Source: Winogradskyella pelagia
Lineage (GTDB): Bacteria > Bacteroidota > Bacteroidia > Flavobacteriales > Flavobacteriaceae
Assembly: GCF_017581965.1 (NCBI RefSeq)
Contig: NZ_JAGEVF010000008.1
Span: forward strand, 62,001-126,000
Length of the DNA stretch: 64,000 nucleotides
Reading direction: 5' to 3'
A model generated the notes under the pieces. The model saw only the letters and a list, made by a program, of their open reading frames with translations. It made no database searches and was not told the DNA's origin. Of the stretch, positions 54,364-62,300 are shown piece after piece. Numbering within the stretch: position 1 is the first letter of the stretch; each line of letters starts with the position of its first letter. Both the position numbers and the translations under genes were made by a program.

Positions 54364-55713
54364 TTACTTTTTTTTAGATTTTTCAGCATCTATTGGCTGA
54401 TAATAATTAGGCGGGAATCCATTAAGCTGTCGCCACAATTCGAACCAAATAGGGACATCCTCTAATAAAGCCATAGTAAAGGCGCCTGACCCTGCTCTAA
54501 TATCTTCTGGCCATGGATGATCTTCTGGATCTGGTTTAAGTAGTATTCTAAACTTACCATTATCGCTAATAAAACGTTCTACGGCAACCACTTCTCCACC
54601 ATAAGTACCGTAAGATACATTAGGCCATCCGCTAAAAATAATTGCAGGCCAACCGTCAAATTGAATACGCACTTTTTCACCCTTGTGTATCAATGGTAAA
54701 TCTATGGGCTCCACATAAGTTTCTACTGCAAGGTCAATATCTGCAGGAATAATACCAACCAATTCTTCACCTTCTTTAAATGTTTGTCCAATACCACCAC
54801 GATGAGCAGTATTTATGTATCCATCATAAGGTGAAGTAATGTAGAGTAAACCTCTACGAATAGAATAATTTGATACATCGTTTTCTAATTTTTGCACTTC
54901 TGCCTCCGAACTGAATTGACTGGACTGTGCTGAAAACTTCTCGCTTTGTGCTTTAGATATTTTCTCTGCATACTCATTTCTAATTCTATTCATTTCTATC
55001 CTTGCATTTATAACACCCTGCCTACTTCCTAATAATTTAGCTTCCTGGCTAACAAGCTTACCTTGGGTTTCCTGTAATTTAATCTTAGCATCTTCTACAT
55101 CTTTTCTGGCCGTGTAACCGTCAGAAAATAAAGTATCTGCCCGATTGTACTTTATTTGTGCTATCCCATAATTTGTTTTAGCGACCTCTAAATCAATGCT
55201 GTCTGCTTTGACCTTAAGTCTAGACTGTTCTAATTTATTCTCAGCTTGTTCTAATTTTAAGCCACGCTCTTGTTGCATAGCAATAATTCGTGATTCTTGA
55301 GCCTTAACTTTTTCTTGGTAAGATTTAACGGAAAAGGCCTTGGCATTGCGTTGCTGCTGAGTTAACTCAACCAAGTTAGGGTTAAAATACTCGCTTTTGA
55401 TTTCAGCAATACGCATTATGGTATCTCCTTTTTTAACAAACTGACCTTCTTGTACATACCAATCTTGGATACTACCCGGAATTGGTGACTGTATCGTCTG
55501 CGGTCTCTGGTTTGGAGTTAATGATGTTACTTGACCTCTACCAGAAATATTTTGGGTCCAAGGCAAAAACAATATAATTAGCCCTGCAATTGCAAAACCT
55601 GTTAGAAAACGTTTTGATTGTTTATAATAATCCTTAAAAAACACATGCTTAGCCGACTTGTAACTAGTTAAATCAACTTTAGTATTTATAGGGTTTCTAG
55701 ATATATTTAACAT
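54364..55713 (-). CDS. HlyD-family periplasmic adaptor
   Basis: A 449-residue membrane fusion protein: one N-terminal helix (about 36-51), a barrel-sandwich segment with G-R-G-Q-V-T-S and S-P-I-P-G-S-I-Q-D-W-Y-V-Q-E-G, a long alpha-hairpin (about 110-270) and a C-terminal beta domain. It bridges the ABC protein and the TolC channel. Both neighbours are within 12 bases. Confidence 0.9.
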   Translation of the reverse strand: MLNISRNPINTKVDLTSYKSAKHVFFKDYYKQSKRFLTGFAIAGLIILFLPWTQNISGRGQVTSLTPNQRPQTIQSPIPGSIQDWYVQEGQFVKKGDTIMRIAEIKSEYFNPNLVELTQQQRNAKAFSVKSYQEKVKAQESRIIAMQQERGLKLEQAENKLEQSRLKVKADSIDLEVAKTNYGIAQIKYNRADTLFSDGYTARKDVEDAKIKLQETQGKLVSQEAKLLGSRQGVINARIEMNRIRNEYAEKISKAQSEKFSAQSSQFSSEAEVQKLENDVSNYSIRRGLLYITSPYDGYINTAHRGGIGQTFKEGEELVGIIPADIDLAVETYVEPIDLPLIHKGEKVRIQFDGWPAIIFSGWPNVSYGTYGGEVVAVERFISDNGKFRILLKPDPEDHPWPEDIRAGSGAFTMALLEDVPIWFELWRQLNGFPPNYYQPIDAEKSKKK

Positions 55714-55724
55714 GGTTTAGTGCT

Positions 55725-57386
55725 TTAAATGATTTCTCCCTGTTTTAGGGTAATAACCTGCGAACAACTTTCTGCCCATTGTGCATTGAAACTCACAACA
55801 ACAAGAGACCAAGGATGCTTTTTATCAGTAAGGTACTGTATAATTCTTTTGGCTTCACTTGTTTCAAAATGCTCTAAAGGCTCTTCTAAGATCATTAATT
55901 TGGGTTGTTTCAATATAGCTCTTGCCAAAATGAGCTTTTTAGCAACTGTAAAGGATATTTGCCTACCTTCTGGGTAAATAACGGTATCTACGCCAAGCTC
56001 TGTTTCTTTGAGATAAGATGTTAAACCAACATTTTCTAAAACCTCCATGATATCATCGGTGGTAATCGACTTATCTCCTAAAGTTAGATTCTCTCTTAAA
56101 GTTCCCTCGAATGGAGTTTCATCGGCCAAAGACATACCTAGCTGGGACCTGTAGCTATTAAGTTTTAGATTACCCAAAGCTTGCTCATTGAGAAAAATAC
56201 GTCCAGAAGTTGGGTTTAATAATCCGGCTATAATTCTTAGTAAACTAGACTTACCCGAACCACTCTCACCTTGAATTAGTATGCGACTTTTAGCATCGAT
56301 ATGTAAAGAAATATTATGTAAAATATGAATACTTCGCCCAGGAACTTCATAAGATATTTTTTCTAGTTCAATCGCAAAGTCCTTATCCATATTAATGACT
56401 TCTCCTGTTTGAGTTTCGATTTCTTTATCGACTACTTGCCCCATTTTTTCGAGAGAGGTTAAGACATCGTAGAAAGATTCTAATCCCAGAATCAACTTTT
56501 CTACCGAAGTGATAACCAATAAAATAATAATTTCGGCAGCTACAAACTGTCCAATATTCATCTCCTGATTTAGTACCAATAATCCTCCTATTATTAAAAG
56601 TCCAGCAGTAACTATGACTTTAAAGCCTATCATTTGAATGAATTGCAAAATCAAAATTTTAAAGTGGCTTTCTCTCGCTATTAAGTACTTATCCGTTAAT
56701 TTATCATTTTTATCAAGTGCTAAAGATGTTGTGCCCGATAACTTAAAACTCATTATAGAACGCGCCACTTCTTGAATCCAATGCGCTACAACATATTTTT
56801 TCTTGGACTCCATCAAACTGGTTTTCATACCGCGTTGTATGGTATATTTAAATACGATATAAATCAACACGATTAACAGTATACCAAAGGCTATAAAAAA
56901 CGGATGGTAAAACGATAAAAGGATTAATGCAAAAACAATCTGTAATGCTGCTGTAGGTACGTCCAACAATAGCTTTGCTAATCCTTTTTGTACGGTTAAA
57001 ACGTCAAAAAACCGATTGGCCAACTCTGGCGGATAGTAATTGTAGAGTTCCTTCATTTTTATTTTTGGAAATCTATACGTGAATTCAAATGACGCACGCA
57101 TGAAGAGCCGCTGTTGAACGGTCTCTATAATTCGCATTTGCATAAGCTGTAGCACACCAACAAAAGCTACACCTATTGTTACTAGAACAACCAATACAAT
57201 CCAAGAGGTGCTTACCTGGGCTCCCTGAATTAAATTTATAATTGCCTGAATACCTAATGGAAGCGTTAAACTTATAAGCCCTGAAAAAACAGCGTAATAA
57301 ATAACTTGCAACAAATCCTTTTTTTCTAGTCTTAGCAAGCCCACAAAGCGCTGCCAAGGTGTTAACATCGGTTTTTTATTATTCAT
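55725..57386 (-). CDS. ABC transporter permease/ATPase with degenerate nucleotide-binding domain
   Basis: A 553-residue half-transporter: six-helix membrane domain to about 330, then a nucleotide-binding domain. Walker A is intact (G-E-S-G-S-G-K-S, 373-380). The Q-loop Gln is replaced (A-D-E at about 421-423), the signature LSGGQ position reads I-S-F-T-V (477-481), the Walker B Asp is Glu (L-M-I-L-E-E-P, Glu501-Glu502) and the switch His is replaced by Phe or Asn (V-S-F-N, about 531-534). No N-terminal peptidase domain is present. It is encoded with HlyD and TolC partners under a TetR gene. Whether it hydrolyses ATP well is doubtful. Confidence 0.85.
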   Translation of the reverse strand: MNNKKPMLTPWQRFVGLLRLEKKDLLQVIYYAVFSGLISLTLPLGIQAIINLIQGAQVSTSWIVLVVLVTIGVAFVGVLQLMQMRIIETVQQRLFMRASFEFTYRFPKIKMKELYNYYPPELANRFFDVLTVQKGLAKLLLDVPTAALQIVFALILLSFYHPFFIAFGILLIVLIYIVFKYTIQRGMKTSLMESKKKYVVAHWIQEVARSIMSFKLSGTTSLALDKNDKLTDKYLIARESHFKILILQFIQMIGFKVIVTAGLLIIGGLLVLNQEMNIGQFVAAEIIILLVITSVEKLILGLESFYDVLTSLEKMGQVVDKEIETQTGEVINMDKDFAIELEKISYEVPGRSIHILHNISLHIDAKSRILIQGESGSGKSSLLRIIAGLLNPTSGRIFLNEQALGNLKLNSYRSQLGMSLADETPFEGTLRENLTLGDKSITTDDIMEVLENVGLTSYLKETELGVDTVIYPEGRQISFTVAKKLILARAILKQPKLMILEEPLEHFETSEAKRIIQYLTDKKHPWSLVVVSFNAQWAESCSQVITLKQGEII

Positions 57387-58065
57387 TTGTTGGAGAGTTT
57401 AATAGAGTTAATGTTAGATTTTTAAAAAAATCTGTTGGTGTCACATCCTCGCCACAATCTGTGATTGAAGTAAAATGTTCTTTTAAAAAATGTTGATGTA
57501 AAGCACCTTCTACAATAGTACTTGCCAAACTAGAAGGGTAATTGTAGTTGTCGTCAACTTTAGCTATAATTTCACTCAACCGCTTTATAAGTCTTTTGTA
57601 AACTTCAAAATACCCTTCTTTATTCTCACTATCTACTTCTTTGGTGAGAAAGGACTTGGAATATTCATTAATAATTATGCGGTTAAGAACTACTTCATTA
57701 ATATGTTTAAACGTTTTATCCTCCTTAACGGATTGCGTTAGTACTTCAATTGCTTTAAGTAATTGTTCTTTTGGGTCTGGAATATTATAAGTAGCAAAGA
57801 CCATTTGGTACTCAATCCAAGCCCAATACCATGATGTTAAATATAAAAGTAGTTTATGTTTACTTTCAAAATACCTATAAATTGAACTTTCATTAGATCC
57901 AATTTCCACTCCCAATTTCTTAAAAGTAAAACTGTCAAATCCAATATCCTCAATCAATAAAATACTATGCTCAATAATCCTTTTTCCTAAATCTGAAGAC
58001 TCGGGATCTTTAATAAAAATCTTATCAGGTACTGAAATCTTTAAATTTGATAGTAAATTCAACAT
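57379..58065 (-). CDS. TetR/AcrR-family transcriptional regulator
   Basis: A 228-residue regulator. The N-terminal helix-turn-helix is visible in F-T-F-K-K-L-G-V-E-I-G-S-N-E-S-S-I-Y-R-Y-F (about 46-66 after start correction). The C-terminal ligand-binding domain is all-helical. I place the start at the ATG complementary to 58063-58065 (MLNLLSNLKIS); the frame opens further to a TTG, which I discount. Its 3' end overlaps the ABC gene start by eight bases, so it heads the export operon and probably represses it. Confidence 0.85.
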   Translation of the reverse strand: MLNLLSNLKISVPDKIFIKDPESSDLGKRIIEHSILLIEDIGFDSFTFKKLGVEIGSNESSIYRYFESKHKLLLYLTSWYWAWIEYQMVFATYNIPDPKEQLLKAIEVLTQSVKEDKTFKHINEVVLNRIIINEYSKSFLTKEVDSENKEGYFEVYKRLIKRLSEIIAKVDDNYNYPSSLASTIVEGALHQHFLKEHFTSITDCGEDVTPTDFFKNLTLTLLNSPTNE

Positions 58066-58083
58066 TTCCGAAATATTTGATTG

Positions 58084-58091
58084 CAAACATA
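58084..58091 (-). promoter_or_regulatory. Promoter -7 box of the TetR-ABC-HlyD-TolC operon
   Basis: Minus-strand TATGTTTG, an exact TAnnTTTG match, 18 bases before the TetR ATG. No -33 TTTG at the usual spacing. An operator for the TetR protein would be expected near here, but I see no clear palindrome. Confidence 0.4.
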
Positions 58092-58179
58092 ATAGCATTA
58101 CTATTACTTTAAAAATAATTAACAAATATTTAGTACCTTATAATATGCGGTATCTCAGGAAATACAAATCGGATTAATC

Positions 58180-59133
58180 CTATAAATTTGAAATGAGATT
58201 TTTTTCTATGCGGGCTTGTTTAAAGTCTGACCTAATGGACAAGGCCATATCGATGTATTCCATCGCCTTGGATTTATCTCCTTTGTGTCTATATATTTGG
58301 GCAAGCCTATAATAGGCCCATTCTTTGGGAACACCATCCTTTGCCGAAAAGTTCTCTAAATACGTATTTAGACACTTCTCGCCTTTATCTAATTGAATAT
58401 TGTAATCTGCACACACCTTTCCTATTTGATAGTGCAATGCATTTCTTTGTATTTTTTTTTGTGCCTGTTCAAAATTACCGATAGCTTTTTCTGGCTTTTT
58501 TTGCCGACTGTAAAATCCAGATAATTTATTATAACATGTTATTGACCCTCCTACCTTTATAGCTTGCCTATAGTATTTCTCTGCTAACTCTGGCTCATCA
58601 TCATACTCATAGACATACCCTTTTGCTAAATAACCATCAACAGGAGATATGGCCTGTAATTTATCCGCAAACTTTAGGGCTTTAGAATAGCTTCCCCCTA
58701 CTATCCCTGGCAATGTAACGTAATAATCAACAAGCGCCCAGTGGGCATCGATATGGGTTGAATCTAAAGCCACGGTTTTCAAAAAAGCACGTTTCATATC
58801 ACCAATTAAACCCAAGGCTTTAAACTTACTAACACTCTGTGCCTTCATAGCTAGTGCACCACCAAATTTGTAATTATAATTAGCGCTATTTGGTTGTTCC
58901 TTAACGAGAAACTCATACTTACCAATGGCCTTATCCCATTGTCTTTGATACCCATAAGCATCACCTAATAGTTCTACAGCTCTTAAATCTTTGGGGTTTT
59001 GTTGTAAATATTCTGTTATTTGTTCTTCTGCTATACCATATTGCTTTTTATCCATTAACATCTCAGCATTATCAATAACAGTCTGGGAAAAACTAAATGA
59101 AACAATAAAAAATGGTATTAAATAACGTAGCAT
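58180..59133 (-). CDS. Secreted tetratricopeptide-repeat protein
   Basis: A 317-residue protein with a signal peptide (M-L-R-Y-L-I-P-F-F-I-V-S-F-S-F-S) and at least five TPR units, for example A-E-E-Q-I-T-E-Y-L-Q-Q-N-P-K-D-L-R-A-V (residues 36-54) and the C-terminal K-G-D-K-S-K-A-M-E-Y-I-D-M-A-L. TPRs mediate protein contacts, so this is likely a periplasmic scaffold. It is divergent from the macroglobulin gene and may share its regulation. Confidence 0.85.
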   Translation of the reverse strand: MLRYLIPFFIVSFSFSQTVIDNAEMLMDKKQYGIAEEQITEYLQQNPKDLRAVELLGDAYGYQRQWDKAIGKYEFLVKEQPNSANYNYKFGGALAMKAQSVSKFKALGLIGDMKRAFLKTVALDSTHIDAHWALVDYYVTLPGIVGGSYSKALKFADKLQAISPVDGYLAKGYVYEYDDEPELAEKYYRQAIKVGGSITCYNKLSGFYSRQKKPEKAIGNFEQAQKKIQRNALHYQIGKVCADYNIQLDKGEKCLNTYLENFSAKDGVPKEWAYYRLAQIYRHKGDKSKAMEYIDMALSIRSDFKQARIEKNLISNL

Positions 59134-59150
59134 TGTTATTGGGCTTTAAA

Positions 59151-59158
59151 CAAAAATA
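59151..59158 (-). promoter_or_regulatory. Promoter -7 box of the TPR gene
   Basis: Minus-strand TATTTTTG, an exact TAnnTTTG match, 17 bases before the TPR start codon. Confidence 0.35.
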
Positions 59159-59264
59159 AGCTTTAGCGATTAGTCGTAAAAGTAAATTCAACTAACAATT
59201 TGTTTCACTAACAAAATGTGTAACTTAACTCATTATAACACATTACTGGCGCATTACCTCTGTT

Positions 59265-59292
59265 TTTGGAATAGCTTTTGAAGCTAGATTTG
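59265..59292 (+). promoter_or_regulatory. Promoter of the alpha-2-macroglobulin gene
   Basis: TTTG at 59265-59268, 16-base spacer, TAGATTTG at 59285-59292, 17 bases before the ATG. The -7 is an exact TAnnTTTG match; the spacer is slightly short. Confidence 0.4.
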
Positions 59293-59309
59293 AATGAAAT
59301 ACTAGAATT

Positions 59310-62300
59310 ATGAAAAAAATTAGACTTGTTTTTATACTATTAAGCCTTTCAGCATTATCGAATGCCCAAAATAATTTTGATAAGGAATGGGCAATGGTTA
59401 CCGATTTTGAGCAAAAAGGATTAACAAAAAGTGCCGCAGAACAAGTTGACGTAATCTACAATAAGGCCAAATCTCAAAATATCCACCAGCAAGTGGTAAA
59501 AGCCTTATTATTCAAAAGCAAATATGGCTTAATCCTAGAGGAAAATGCTCAACTAAAAATTGTTGAACAATTTAAATCAGAAATTGAGACCACAACATCT
59601 TTACCAACAAAGCATCTTTTAGAAAACATCCTTGCCACAATGTATTGGCAATACTTTCAACAAAACAGATACAAATTCTACCAACGTTCTCAAACCGCAA
59701 TACAACCAAACGATGACTTCAGAACTTGGGACTTAAAAACACTTTTTAATGAAATCCACAGCTATTACCAGAGGTCATTGCGCAATGGTATTTTACTGCA
59801 ACAAGAACGACTAACCGATTATAAAGCACTACTAGTCGAAGCTAAAAACTCTAAGGACTACAGGCCCACGCTATTTGATTTATTAAGCCATAACGCTCTA
59901 AATTTCTACCAAACGGACGAAAATAGTATAACACAGCCAGCCCAAAAGTTTGTTATAGCGGATGAAGCCTTTTTAAGTCCTAGCAAAAAGTTCATCAATT
60001 TAAACATCGCTTCTGAGGATAGTACATCACTGCAACTAAATGCCTTAAAAATTTATCAAAGCTTGCTTCGGTTTCACAGTAGCAACCCATCGTCCCTAGC
60101 TTTTGTTAATTCAGATATTGAACGTCTTCGCTTTGTATATCAAAATTCCGTCAATTCAAAAAAAACGGAGCTTCTACTTTCAACTTTGAAGGAAAGTGCA
60201 CTAAATATTGAATCTTCAGAACAATCAAGCTTATATAATTTTGAAATCGCCAAAGTTCTTAAAGAGGAAGGAAATAAATTTAATAGTCAAAATCAAAATA
60301 TCTCAAATTACGATAGTACCCGTTGGAAGCTCAAGGAGGCCTATAATTTATGCACCCAAGTAATTAAGGAGTGGCCGAACAGTCCTGGCGCAAAGAAGTG
60401 TGAAGCCCTTAAAGATGAAATTCTATATCCGGAGTTACAACTCCAAGCCGAAACATTCATACCTGTATCCGCAGCATCTAGAGTACTGGTAAACTATAGA
60501 AATCTCAATGAATTTAATCTAAAAATATTTAAGGTAACTAAAAAGCAGCTCAACACCTATAACAGCTTTTATAATACTAAAGACAGAAAAGGCTTTATAG
60601 ATAAGCTTAGGGTTTATAATGATCTTAAGAGTAGTTTAAAAAATGAAGGCGATTTTCAAAATCATAGTACGGAACTTATTATTCCAAGTTTGCCAAATGG
60701 ACTTTACCTCCTTAAAGCAGAAACACCTAAAGGCCGTGATGTTTTCGCCACGGCCCATATTCAGGTGACTGATTTCGCACTCATTGAGAATAGGGAAAGA
60801 CAGGCTAATGTATATCAATTGATTAATAGATCGACTGGCATGCCTATTGCCAATGCTGAGGTACAAATTAAATATTACAATAATTCGAAAACACAACTTA
60901 CCAAGAAGACCACGTCCAACACCTACGGTAAATTTTATTTAGATAAAGACGACAACTATTACCGACGCATTGAAATACAAGCGAATTATGATAAGCAAAC
61001 TGCTTACTTTGGACAATACTCAATGGGCCGTAAGTATAAAAAACTGAAGCAAAACAAATATAGCTACAACACCTTTTTATTTACAGACCGAAGCCTATAC
61101 CGACCAGGTCAAGTTGTATATTTTAAAGGTATTGTAACGGAAACTCTAAATTCAGAGCGAAAAACGAGAGTGTTAGATGGGGAAAATATCACTACAACAC
61201 TTCACAATGTTAACGGTGATAAGCTTGGAGAGATTGCATTAAAAACTAATGATTTTGGGTCAGTACACGGTGAATTTATACTTCCGGTTGGAGGATTAAC
61301 CGGTCAATTTTACATAAAAACACAATCAGATAAAATTGGAAGTGGTTTTACTTACTTTTCTGTAGAAGAATACAAGCGTCCAAAATTTGAAGTAGAATTT
61401 GAACCTATCACTCAAACCTTTAAGATAAATAACAACATAAAGGTTACCGGTAAAGCCATTGCATTTGCAGGAAATAACATTACTAACGCAAAAGTAGCAT
61501 ATCGTGTAAAGCGGCAAGTACAATTCCCTAGCTGGTATTATTGGAGAAATCCCTACTGGAATTCTGCACCACAAGAAATCACCTTTGGTGAAACCAAAAC
61601 CAATGAAAAGGGCGAATTTGAACTTACGTTCAAGGCCATACCAGATTCTAATGCACCAAAAGAAAATTTACCTGTATTTAGATATGAAGTTACTGCAGAC
61701 ATTACTGATATCAATGGAGAAACCCATTCGGCTTCTAGAACGGTAAACGTAGGTTATCATGCCATGACTTTAAACCTCAATGTAAAAAACAAGATTGACA
61801 AAAACAGTCATAAACCAGAGCTAGAAATCATAGCCCAAAACCTTAATGGCGAAAGAATTCCTGCAAACGGACTATTAAGCATCTATAAGCTATCACCACC
61901 AAAAACAGTTTTAAGACCACGCCCTTGGCGCGCTCCAGACTACCAAGTATTGCCAAAGGATGAATTTAAAGCACTTTTCCCTCATGACGCTTACAAAAAC
62001 GAACATCTGATTCAGAATTGGAATAAAGGAAAGAAGGTATTCAGCAGAAACTTTAACACACAAGATGATAATACAATAGTATTAAAACGACTAAAAAAAT
62101 GGCCATCTGGCAAGTATATTATTGAAGTAAAAAGCACTGACAAATTCGGCCAGCAGGTAGAAGAAAAACAATTTATTTCAATTTATGATGATAGCGAAAA
62201 TACACTTGCCGACAATACCTTATTTGAAGCCTATTTAGACAAGGTTAGTTACACTAATCAGGGCATGGCAAAACTTACTTTAGGTACAGCCGCCAAAGAC

